Assembly (NCBI RefSeq): GCF_000348985.1
Contig: NC_035926.1
Location: 186,001 to 250,000 of the forward strand
DNA: 64,000 nt
Direction of reading: 5' to 3'
Origin: Huiozyma naganishii CBS 8797
Lineage: Eukaryota > Ascomycota > Saccharomycetes > Saccharomycetales > Saccharomycetaceae
Notes under the pieces: generated by a model
What the model was told of the DNA's origin: nothing
Database searches by the model: none
What the model saw: only the letters and a program-made list of their open reading frames with translations
Part shown: one piece after another, positions 1-7,880 of the stretch
Position numbering within the stretch: the first letter of the stretch is position 1
How the letters are laid out: each line of letters starts with the position of its first letter
Program-made: the position numbers and the translations under genes

Positions 1-2
1 AC

Positions 3-140
3 AATAAGGATGCTGCTCACAACGAGGTTATAGATATTTATGCTGAAACAACTAAAAAATGGATGGACAAGAAAAAGTTTCCAACCAGTGTCTTCTTTGA
101 CTTTTACAACTGGCTTTCTTCAAAAAGACAACAACAGTAA
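3..140 (+). CDS. C-terminal fragment of a protein, possibly Pol5-like (5' end off window)
   Basis: Reading from base 3, the first 138 bases are open and end in TAA at 138-140, encoding a 45-residue tail that ends FYNWLSSKRQQQ. It is rich in Lys, Asp and aromatic residues and looks like a real C-terminus rather than noise, though it has no start in the window. It converges on HAT2 with a 66-bp gap. In S. cerevisiae HAT2 (YEL056W) is followed convergently by POL5 (YEL055C), a nucleolar Myb-binding-protein-1A relative needed for rRNA production. Synteny therefore suggests POL5; I cannot confirm it from so short a tail. Identity confidence is low, coding confidence moderate. Confidence 0.45.
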   Translation, partial: NKDAAHNEVIDIYAETTKKWMDKKKFPTSVFFDFYNWLSSKRQQQ

Positions 141-206
141 TCACCAAATTGCATTCTTCTATTTATGTACTCTAGTTATTCAAATACTTTACTTACTTTA
201 CAGTTG

Positions 207-1451
207 TCATTGTAACATATCAACCCTTACAGGTGGTGTACCTGATATTCTGGGTAGCTTGTGCGAACATTTCCATAATTGGACAATATTTTCCTCCTCT
301 GCGCTGGCTACGAGCCATGGGATAGATGGATTAATAGCGAAATCGTTTATAGGACTCCTGTGCCCGGCGTGGATCATCATGACTTCTGAAGTGGCATCTT
401 CGGCATCTTCCAATACTTGTTCGGCGCCGATGTCATTGATATCCCAAATAATAACACGTTTATCAGCACCTGCAGAAAGTATGATTCCATCGTCTTGAGA
501 CGAAAAGTCTAGACTTGTAACGGCATCCGTATGCCCACTCATTAGATGCAATGGTTCTTCTACGTATCTCCTATCATATAGATATACCTCAGAATTAACG
601 CCACCGGTCGCCAGCAAATTCTCCGAATGATGAGAAAAGGATAATGTATTGAACGGTTTCGTTCCATTTATGGTAGCAACAGGTTTTGATTCCCTCGTAT
701 CATGAATTTGTAGTGAACTGTCTTCTGATACGGTACCAAATAGCGACTTTTGGAAATTGTGCCATTGACAGTCATTAACTATGTCTGAGTGGATGTTTTC
801 CCATTTTTGAACAGGTTCATTGCGATCAGAGGTGACGTCCCATAGGGCTACATTAGAGTCATCCGACCCACTCAATAGGTGACCCTTGATCAAAGGATTG
901 AATGCAAGTCCATATCCATTGTCCGTGTGATATTGTAATGTGATTGAAGCGGTGTCACGTTCGTTTGACCTATCATAAATATAGACGGTCCCTGTACCGC
1001 TAATAGTGGCTAAAATGTTAGGATCTTGAGGCATGTAGCGCGCTCTGGTAACTTCAGAATCGTGCTTAAACTTCCGTGTAACTCTGATATTAGACCTCAC
1101 TTGCTCTTCGTCGCTTTCTGTGAGGTTGGAAGTGTCTGTGACTTCAGTAGGCAGGTCTACAACGGCAATTTTCAAGTAGTTTTGCTCCTCATCCGAAGTG
1201 TGTGTCCCTAAAATCAACTCTTGTCTTGTTACTGGGTTTGGTGCGGAATGAGGTAGCCATTGCACCGTTAATGAGGGCCAAACGAGCCTCGTTTCACTCA
1301 CGAAATCGTACATCATCGGCACATTGGATTTCCAAAGATCGTACTCTTCCGAGGGGTCCAGAGGTCTGTTTTCATCGGATGGAAGTTGTTGGAGGTCAAT
1401 TCCAGTCAATTGTGCCGCTGCAGCAAGCAGTTTGGGGTCGCTGAGGTCCAT
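207..1451 (-). CDS. HAT2: Hat2, WD40 subunit of the Hat1 histone acetyltransferase complex (RbAp46/48 family)
   Basis: The protein has 414 residues (S. cerevisiae Hat2 has 401). An N-terminal helix with the signature EEYDLWKSNVPMMYDFVSET and WPSLTVQWLP (about residues 36-66) is the histone-H4-binding segment typical of RbAp46/48 proteins. It is followed by WD40 repeats with recognisable GHTDAVTSLDFS and GHRSPINDFAINP units toward the C-terminus. In the family this protein presents free H4 to Hat1 for acetylation of K5/K12 before chromatin assembly. The choice over the paralogous Msi1 rests on the near-identical N-terminal signature and on synteny with a POL5-like tail. The ATG at 1449-1451 (minus strand) is the only sensible start. 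It is divergent from the ACM1-like gene, with about 165 bp shared upstream. Confidence 0.93.
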   Translation of the reverse strand: MDLSDPKLLAAAAQLTGIDLQQLPSDENRPLDPSEEYDLWKSNVPMMYDFVSETRLVWPSLTVQWLPHSAPNPVTRQELILGTHTSDEEQNYLKIAVVDLPTEVTDTSNLTESDEEQVRSNIRVTRKFKHDSEVTRARYMPQDPNILATISGTGTVYIYDRSNERDTASITLQYHTDNGYGLAFNPLIKGHLLSGSDDSNVALWDVTSDRNEPVQKWENIHSDIVNDCQWHNFQKSLFGTVSEDSSLQIHDTRESKPVATINGTKPFNTLSFSHHSENLLATGGVNSEVYLYDRRYVEEPLHLMSGHTDAVTSLDFSSQDDGIILSAGADKRVIIWDINDIGAEQVLEDAEDATSEVMMIHAGHRSPINDFAINPSIPWLVASAEEENIVQLWKCSHKLPRISGTPPVRVDMLQ

Positions 1452-1616
1452 TGGTCGAATGTGGTTACGATGTTTTGGAGGTGCAGTTAGTCTTTCGTTT
1501 CAGCATTCATTTCAGTTGCGATTTGAAAATTTCATGTAATAGTAAACAAATGATCTTTACTAGAACTGAAGCTTGGATACCTCCATCAAGCCCAAGAAAG
1601 GGAGATACGAACAGTA

Positions 1617-2126
1617 ATGGAATCACCACTGCGCTTCAAGTCTGTGTCTTTATCACCTTTCAAATCTGTGTCGACATCGCCTTCCAAGAGACGGCGTTCC
1701 GTGCTTCTTGATAGGAGTGTCAACATACAGAATACGACCGAGGGTAGCGTCTCGAGTTGCTCCTCGAAATCCGGTTCGCCACAGAAGCGGACAGTGGATT
1801 TTTGGGGGACGAACAGTAGCAATGTGAGTCCGCTCAGGCGAAAACTAAACTTTTCGGGACCCTCGCGGTCGTGTACTCCATCCCCCAGGAAGATGACCAC
1901 GCCGCTCCAACGGTTCACGTTTTTTGAGGAGTCCGATGATGTAAGACAGGATGTTATAAGAGATCAGAGGAAACTTCAACAGCTCCACTTTCATGATAAC
2001 AAGGAAAATTTCAATAATGACTCGGTCCCCAACAAAAAGTTACCTCTTCGCTCTACAGTTCTTCAAGAGATATCTTTAGACTCGGATGGGGAGCCAAGTG
2101 TCACACCAGCGGCGGATGACGAATAG
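1617..2126 (+). CDS. Acm1-like small Cdk-substrate protein with KEN box (candidate APC/C-Cdh1 modulator)
   Basis: A 169-residue, low-complexity, Ser/Pro-rich protein. Nine minimal Cdk sites (S/T-P) are visible, four of them full consensus (SPSK 21-24, SPQK 54-57, SPLR 71-74, SPRK 89-92). A KEN box lies at residues 129-131. A segment around 97-112 (FTFFEESDDVR) resembles the conserved F-x-x-YEE-x-x-EER segment of S. cerevisiae Acm1, and the tail STVLQEISLDSD resembles the Acm1 stretch just before its C-terminal region. Acm1 (209 aa) is a Cdc28-phosphorylated pseudosubstrate inhibitor of APC/C-Cdh1. No clean RxxL D-box is seen. The gene converges on FPS1. It could instead be an unrelated cell-cycle substrate; orthology is inferred from motifs only. 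Confidence 0.55.
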   Translation: MESPLRFKSVSLSPFKSVSTSPSKRRRSVLLDRSVNIQNTTEGSVSSCSSKSGSPQKRTVDFWGTNSSNVSPLRRKLNFSGPSRSCTPSPRKMTTPLQRFTFFEESDDVRQDVIRDQRKLQQLHFHDNKENFNNDSVPNKKLPLRSTVLQEISLDSDGEPSVTPAADDE

Positions 2127-2288
2127 AAGAATACTTGGGGCACATCGCACGAAAACTCGTCACATAAGTAGTATACATTATATGTAGGGACAATCCTATA
2201 AAAGCAAAAACATGGTGGGTATTGACTTTCTTTTTTCCTAGGACTTGGAGTACCTTCGTTTCACTTGTAACTCGAATATTGATGTAAA

Positions 2289-3941
2289 TTAAGAGCTTGT
2301 TGCTGCACCAGGAACAAACTTTGACGGCGCTTTCATCACAATTGCCGAGCTTGCGTTGGATGAGCCACTGTAAGTGCTGTCCCGGCTGGAGTTTGTGCTG
2401 GACGCCCGCTTGTTCTGATCGTGATCTGGGGTTTCGGTCATCACAAAGCTTTCTAAGTCGACTGAGCTTCTTCTCCGCTTCAACTCACGGTGTTTGACCC
2501 CCCGCAAATTCCACTTCTCCGGTGTCTTTCTCAGGAAGCTGTTAATGGTACGTCTCCAAACCTTTTTGTGCATGGATAGCGGCCAGTTAACAGGCGATTC
2601 GTGACCTTGGTAGATCAACAGATCGTAAAGTAGACCACCGGTCAGCGCACCAACAATGGGTGCAACCTGTGGCACCCACACGAAGTGGCGATGAGCCTGC
2701 CATATAATGTTTTTTTTGAAGCCGCAAGCGTAGAGTGCTAGACGTGGGCCCATGTCACGAGCAGGGTTCATAGCACAGCCTGTTTGGTACGATAGAGAGG
2801 CATTGATGACGAAGGACATGAAGAAGGCGGCCAATGGGAAGATGTTGTTGGTCAAGGATGTGTAGGAATCGGTCAACGCAAATGCACACAGCTGTAAAAT
2901 TCCCGTACACACCAACTCAGAGACAAACTGCTTTTGTCTTGTCAAATATGGTTGCGGAACGACGTAGAAAAAGTTACCGACAGCCTCCAAAGTTGTGTGA
3001 TCTGCGTATGCCTGGCCAATACAAACACGGTAGAAACTGTAGCTGATTAAGGTCCCACAGAATGCCCCGATGTATTGTCCAAGGATATAGATAGGGACTT
3101 TCTTACCGGGGAAACCTCTGAAGACAAAACTGCTGATGGTGATTGCTGGGTTCAAATGGGCACCCGATATGGCACTCCCACCAGCGGCAAACCAGCCAAG
3201 CATACCTGCACCGGCCCATCCCATGGCGATGTTGTCGAACGTACCAGAACTCGTGGACGAGATCAGATACTTCAAAGAGTCGATCATCTTCAAAGTGTTT
3301 TCGTTGAGGTCTCCACCTGCAGCTATGACCTCTCTGACCGCTGCTTGGTATCGGTCTATCTGCATCTGTTGCCCCAGATGGACTTGTGTCACCACGGAGC
3401 CACCGAAGAACAGCATGACCATCGTCCCCAATATCTCGGCAAAGAACTCCTTCAGATAAGTAGCCTTAATCGCCGAGTATGTGTTGATGGGGTGGTATGT
3501 GGATGGCAAAACCGTGGGGGTCAGCGGGTTCTGGTACAGCGCCTTTGGCTTAACCATGATGGGCAAGTTGTCTGTCTCTAGTGCGTCTTCGAAAACGCTA
3601 GAAGAGGTTGGTGGTAGCGGGGGCTGCCCGCCGGCCCCGTCCGCCAGGGCGTCGATGGAGACATTCGATGTGGACCCCGCTCTCCTTTGGAACCTGTTTC
3701 TCAAGAAACTATCAGTGTTGTGGTTCAGATTGTGCGAGGACCCAACAGCGACGTTCGTGTTTGGTACGACTTCTTGCACTGGGAACTGGGCCCCACCGTC
3801 CCTCATGGAGAACTCCTGTAGGAAATATGCAGCTGGTCGAGACGTCGAGGTGAATGGACCCGCGGACTCATCGTCGAAGAATCGACTGTCCTCCTCCTCT
3901 TCGGGAACATCTTCTAAATGTGTATGCGATTTTGCCGGCAT
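2289..3941 (-). CDS. FPS1: Fps1 aquaglyceroporin (plasma-membrane glycerol channel)
   Basis: A 550-residue MIP-family channel (S. cerevisiae Fps1 has 669). The long N-terminal cytosolic part ends in the family's regulatory element (NLPIMVKPKALYQNP then LTPTVLPSTYHPIN, about 125-153), which includes the TP site equivalent to the Hog1 target region. Six transmembrane segments follow (about 163-460), with the C-terminal regulatory YQGHESPVNW just after the last helix. The two half-helix motifs are NPA at 264-266 and NPA at 392-394, whereas S. cerevisiae Fps1 is known for NPS and NLA. The channel exports glycerol when osmolarity falls and is closed by Hog1 on hyperosmotic shock; it also passes arsenite and acetic acid. 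The ATG at 3939-3941 gives the full N-terminus. Confidence 0.95.
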   Translation of the reverse strand: MPAKSHTHLEDVPEEEEDSRFFDDESAGPFTSTSRPAAYFLQEFSMRDGGAQFPVQEVVPNTNVAVGSSHNLNHNTDSFLRNRFQRRAGSTSNVSIDALADGAGGQPPLPPTSSSVFEDALETDNLPIMVKPKALYQNPLTPTVLPSTYHPINTYSAIKATYLKEFFAEILGTMVMLFFGGSVVTQVHLGQQMQIDRYQAAVREVIAAGGDLNENTLKMIDSLKYLISSTSSGTFDNIAMGWAGAGMLGWFAAGGSAISGAHLNPAITISSFVFRGFPGKKVPIYILGQYIGAFCGTLISYSFYRVCIGQAYADHTTLEAVGNFFYVVPQPYLTRQKQFVSELVCTGILQLCAFALTDSYTSLTNNIFPLAAFFMSFVINASLSYQTGCAMNPARDMGPRLALYACGFKKNIIWQAHRHFVWVPQVAPIVGALTGGLLYDLLIYQGHESPVNWPLSMHKKVWRRTINSFLRKTPEKWNLRGVKHRELKRRRSSVDLESFVMTETPDHDQNKRASSTNSSRDSTYSGSSNASSAIVMKAPSKFVPGAATSS

Positions 3942-4345
3942 AGCGCCCTATCTAGATCGATGAGGTGACTATACGAGGTAAGCAGTACAAAGAAAAGATC
4001 TGTGGGGAACTGTACTTCGCACAAACAACAAACCGCCAGGAAGTAACCATCGCTGATCTTCCAGAGCGTAAATGCTTACATATATATATATATATTCTTC
4101 TGCATACCTAACTCACCTGGAAGAACACCCGGGCACACTCCCAAAACGGCAAGCAAAGGGTACGACGACTCCTATTTCTTTTGTGCGCACAGAACAGCAG
4201 AAGAAAAGAAAGCTTTCTGTGTGTCGGGGAATTATGCATCGGGGAACGCAGAACTAATGCCCCTATTGCTTCGCCAGTAACATACTGCGCTGGGGCCCTC
4301 TCTGGGCTCTCCCTCTGTGTTGTCACATCGCAGTTCTATGCGTGC

Positions 4346-4395
4346 GGGCGGAGCGGGGCCGGGCCTGGCGGAGCCGGGCGAAGCCGGGCGGGGCA
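4346..4395. repeat. G/C-rich imperfect tandem repeat (GGCGGAGC/CGGGC units)
   Basis: About 50 bases made of variations on GCGGAGC-CGGGC, in which most bases are G or C, lie inside an otherwise A/T-rich intergenic region. It is followed at 4400-4413 by a perfect inverted repeat (GGATTA-GT-TAATCC). The function is unknown. Confidence 0.7.
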
Positions 4396-4514
4396 CGGAG
4401 GATTAGTTAATCCGGTTTCATTGTCCGGTTCTTGTGCGACACTTTCTGTGCTGTCCCCTTTTCTTTTTTTTCCCATTGTTTATGTCATTTTCTTTTTTCT
4501 TGCGTAAGTGGTAT

Positions 4515-4526
4515 TCTATTGTTCTC
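4515..4526 (+). promoter_or_regulatory. Rox1-type site (TCTATTGTTCTC)
   Basis: Exact match to the Rox1 consensus YYYATTGTTCTC. Rox1 is the haem-dependent hypoxic repressor of S. cerevisiae. The site lies 525 bp upstream of the KH-protein gene and 574 bp upstream of FPS1, so its target is ambiguous. Occupancy is inferred. Confidence 0.45.
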
Positions 4527-4888
4527 GGACAGGCGTCGTCCGTTTCAGGATTTGCCTGCAGCAAGCTTGCTATGAGCGCGGCCCAGGCATTTACCGGTGT
4601 GTAGTAGAAGAGAGTGTGTTGCTGATAAGTGGGTGAGCGGCGTTAGCTTTCGAAGACGTATTTTTACATAATTTTATATGTCAGCAGATGTGCTAAACAC
4701 CGTAGAACTGTTACAAGTCAAGAGCGGTCGTGTTCAAGCGGTCTGCGGGGAACAAAGCACGCCCAAACCCTTGATGCCCGTGGCCACAGTGTTGCAGCAC
4801 TAACCTCAACGTCGTTTATGCCTTGCGCGGTCTTTTCTCTGCATTCTGTCTTGCTGTCTTTAAGACGTGTATACATTTCTGTCCCAAT

Positions 4889-4895
4889 CGGGTAA
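4889..4895 (-). promoter_or_regulatory. Reb1-type site (CGGGTAA)
   Basis: The reverse complement of the Reb1 core TTACCCG, about 156 bp upstream of the KH-protein start. This is a typical position for a nucleosome-clearing general regulatory factor. Confidence 0.45.
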
Positions 4896-5050
4896 AAGGT
4901 AAACAGTGTACAAGACTGAATATAATATTCGGCTTATGTTACAGCCTTCAAGAAAAAGAAAAATAAAGTAAAAACACACACACACACATACATACAGGCA
5001 GGCAGATTGAACCTCTATTACCAGTAACGCTTACAGGAACGCGACGGTTT

Positions 5051-7138
5051 ATGATGTGCGAGGTTACGATACCTTTCCACTCTCTTGCAGTGCTACTGCC
5101 AGACCATGAAGATATCATCTTCAAAACAGACCGCAAATGGTCGCAACAATCCCCGCCGAAGTTGAGGGCATCGCTGAAATGCGACAGTATGCCCAAAATG
5201 ATATATACCATGCCAGCAACAGCATGTGAAGTACGGTTCAAACAGGCAAATAACCTGCTATATCACATCAACTGCTATACAACGTGGAGCGTGCAGGATA
5301 AGTGCGAAGGTGTTGCCCTGGTCACTTTACCGTTGGAGCTCGGCGATTCATCCCCTGAATCATTTGCTCTATCTGACGAACACAAAGCTATGATAAAGCA
5401 ATTGTCAAACGATTGTGATATCGAGTTTATCCTTACAAGAGGGGACTGCTACAAAACTGCAAAGGCGGGCGCTCATATCTACGCTCATATCATAGGCGAA
5501 GACAAAAACGTTTCAGATGCAAAATCGTTCGTGGCCGTGCTCTTGGATAAAATTACAGCAGCACCGGAACGCGAACTGTTCTTGGATGTTATGGAGCTCG
5601 ACTCTGTGTCTCTGGTGCCTCTAGTGATAGGTCACAACGCCAATAATTTACCCCTGTTGAAAAATACTCTGTTGACAAAAGTATACCCGCCCTCATTGAA
5701 CTCTGACGCTAGACAGCTCCTTTTCACAAGTACCTCGGCACCAATGCTAGCTCAAACAAAGGACATAATCGGCCAGCATATCTCTGCGCTGACGAAAACG
5801 TCACTGTACTACGGAAGGCTTCCAAACGTGCCACTTCTCAAACTAATCTACATCGAAAAGTTCAAAACCAACTCAATCATGACATTGATGATACGATTTC
5901 AAACGTACATTAAGTTGAATATGGATAGTATGTTTGTTGAATTTCAGGCCGTGACACCGACAATATTACAGACTGTCATGAAAGTGTTCACTGTGCAGAT
6001 ACTACAACCAATCATGGAATTGTGCATAACGTACAAACAGGGCACCTCAATAAATAAAAAAGATTCCCTGAAACTGTTCGATAACTTTACAGTGTGCTCT
6101 ATCTTGAAAAAAGACCCTATACCGCGGATCACTTTAGTCTCAGAGTATACAATCCTAAACAGTATTCTCCCCAAGATTTTGAACTTTGAAAGTAATCAGT
6201 TAAGACAAATGAAACTGATATGCCAGGTGCATTCCGAATTCCATGATTTTGTATGCGGGAAGAAGAGCGGCAAATTGACTAGAATAATGGACCGATTTGA
6301 AAAATGTTTGATACAACTGACCAATGACGACATCAACGGAGTGGCCAACCCCATCATGATGAATCTCTGTCTGATAAGTGATTCCCGCGAACAGTTCCCA
6401 CAGTGTTTCAAGTATATGGTAGACGAATTACCAGCAGAGAAGCTCTTTTATCTCCCAGAGTTATTCCACAGACCCATTATTGGCACGGGAGGCTCGATTA
6501 TCCAAACAATCATGAGAAAACATAACGTTTTCATACAGTTTTCCAATAGTTTTTTGCTCCCTCAGGGGAAACTGGCGTTGACTCGCTACGATAACGTCCT
6601 TATCAGATGCCCAAACAAGAACAAAGAAAGTATTGACCCTGCCAGGATCGAGTTGCTAACGCTTATGGACAACTTCAATATGGTACAGTACGAAGAGACC
6701 TTGAATTTGACCCCCTGCATGTTTAATGACATCGTATTATTCAAAGACTTAAACTGTATACCTCAGTTGGAGAAAAAATACAACGTCTTCGTCAAATTCC
6801 CAAACTATGTATCGAAGGAGTCTAAATTATCCATCCATGGCTTAGACCAAGTAGTCTGCAAAAACGCAGCCAACGAATTAAAGAACCTTCTATGGAGTAA
6901 AGAAGTGAAAATAGTACTACCCTCCAAGTTCGAAGATTTTGCTGCCGAGAATAAGCTTGCAATCACGAACGAAATAATCATGCCGTTTCAAAGAATATGG
7001 AAATCTATTATTATACAGGGGAAGAATACTCTGTCTATGACGTACAACCAGGAAGAGGATTTAGTTCATCAGTTGGATGTTCTTTCGGAGTACTTACTAT
7101 CTAGGGACATTGAATTAGTCGAAACTGTAAAGGTTTGA
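5051..7138 (+). CDS. YLL032C-like KH-domain protein of unknown function
   Basis: A 695-residue protein (S. cerevisiae YLL032C has 825) with little low-complexity sequence. A KH-like segment is visible around 475-500 (ELFHRPIIGTGGSIIQTIMRKH), where GTGG stands in the place of the KH GXXG loop. A second, weaker repeat-like segment (CIPQLEKKYNVFVKFPNYV) lies around 580. The family is reported as cytoplasmic and RNA-binding-like with no established role. Gene order supports the call: the next genes are IRC19, GRC3/RIX7 and PRP19, as on S. cerevisiae chromosome XII. Two ATGs stand in tandem at 5051; either could be used. It converges on IRC19. Confidence 0.8.
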   Translation: MMCEVTIPFHSLAVLLPDHEDIIFKTDRKWSQQSPPKLRASLKCDSMPKMIYTMPATACEVRFKQANNLLYHINCYTTWSVQDKCEGVALVTLPLELGDSSPESFALSDEHKAMIKQLSNDCDIEFILTRGDCYKTAKAGAHIYAHIIGEDKNVSDAKSFVAVLLDKITAAPERELFLDVMELDSVSLVPLVIGHNANNLPLLKNTLLTKVYPPSLNSDARQLLFTSTSAPMLAQTKDIIGQHISALTKTSLYYGRLPNVPLLKLIYIEKFKTNSIMTLMIRFQTYIKLNMDSMFVEFQAVTPTILQTVMKVFTVQILQPIMELCITYKQGTSINKKDSLKLFDNFTVCSILKKDPIPRITLVSEYTILNSILPKILNFESNQLRQMKLICQVHSEFHDFVCGKKSGKLTRIMDRFEKCLIQLTNDDINGVANPIMMNLCLISDSREQFPQCFKYMVDELPAEKLFYLPELFHRPIIGTGGSIIQTIMRKHNVFIQFSNSFLLPQGKLALTRYDNVLIRCPNKNKESIDPARIELLTLMDNFNMVQYEETLNLTPCMFNDIVLFKDLNCIPQLEKKYNVFVKFPNYVSKESKLSIHGLDQVVCKNAANELKNLLWSKEVKIVLPSKFEDFAAENKLAITNEIIMPFQRIWKSIIIQGKNTLSMTYNQEEDLVHQLDVLSEYLLSRDIELVETVKV

Positions 7139-7229
7139 ACTTCATCTCTTACTCTTAGCTAGCCTAAAAATTTGCATTACATTATGCAAAACGCATGCAT
7201 TCTATACACAGTCAATATGAAAAAAATAA

Positions 7230-7808
7230 TTACAACCTTGTCTTCAGCGTCTCATTCAAAAATACTACGCATTGATCAAATAACCTGAGCGTCACTTCTT
7301 TCTCCGTCAGTTCATTAGTGGAAGAAATTGTCCTCAGATGCTTGAAGCTGAGCATATATGCCGTGTACGCCTCCCCGGGGCTCTTCCACGACCTCCTCAG
7401 CTGATACTGCCAGCTAAGTATGCTCTTAAAGATTCTGTGAGCCATTGCCACATCTTGGTTATTATGCGTTTCATCAACCGATTGAATAACAAACTTCAAG
7501 GAATTAGCAACAACGAGCCTCCAATCATGCTTTAGCAAGTGACGGTTGGTAAGAACCAGAGCACGTTTCGCCTCGTAGTCCTCGTATCGGTATTTGTATG
7601 CTATGTAGTTTGTATAAACGTGTTTAACGTTAAGTCTTTGAGACACTAACGGTCGTAATCGCATAAACCGCCTATAGCTGGATCTTATAAATTCGGCGTC
7701 ACTTTGTTCGGAGACATCACAAGATAAAATAAACCGTCCCGGCTGTTTGAGAACAGTCTGCACACTGCTGATAACAGCTTTCGTGGTATTGATGATGGGC
7801 AGTTGCAT
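7230..7808 (-). CDS. IRC19: Irc19/Rrg4 family protein
   Basis: A 192-residue basic protein (S. cerevisiae Irc19 has about 230). The core signature is SSYRRFMRLRPLVS followed by a Tyr/Lys-rich helix (YIAYKYRYEDYEAKR, about 65-90), which matches the YRRFMRLKP pattern of Irc19. In S. cerevisiae loss causes raised Rad52 foci, reduced respiratory growth and sporulation defects; the biochemical role is unknown. It sits in its ancestral place between YLL032C and GRC3. It is divergent from GRC3, with only 72 bp between the two ATGs, so they must share a promoter. Confidence 0.82.
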   Translation of the reverse strand: MQLPIINTTKAVISSVQTVLKQPGRFILSCDVSEQSDAEFIRSSYRRFMRLRPLVSQRLNVKHVYTNYIAYKYRYEDYEAKRALVLTNRHLLKHDWRLVVANSLKFVIQSVDETHNNQDVAMAHRIFKSILSWQYQLRRSWKSPGEAYTAYMLSFKHLRTISSTNELTEKEVTLRLFDQCVVFLNETLKTRL

Positions 7809-7880
7809 GTTCGATTAGCTTCCTTCGAGATGACCTTGATTTCTATACTTGTTTCGTGAGTGAAAATTTATTTTAAAGAG

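Larger units (their letters stand above)
3942..5050. other. 1.1-kb divergent intergenic region between FPS1 and the KH-protein gene
   Basis: No gene is supported. It holds a (TA)n run at about 4081-4093, a G/C-rich imperfect repeat at about 4346-4395, a 14-bp palindrome, a Rox1-type site, a Reb1-type CGGGTAA at 4889-4895, and an (AC)n microsatellite at about 4975-4987. Small open frames here have no family signature. Confidence 0.7.

Noticed and set aside
40..498. 152-codon plus-strand open frame at the left edge.
   Set aside because: It lies mostly antisense to the conserved HAT2 3' end and has no family features; the real plus-strand coding tail is in another frame and ends at 140.
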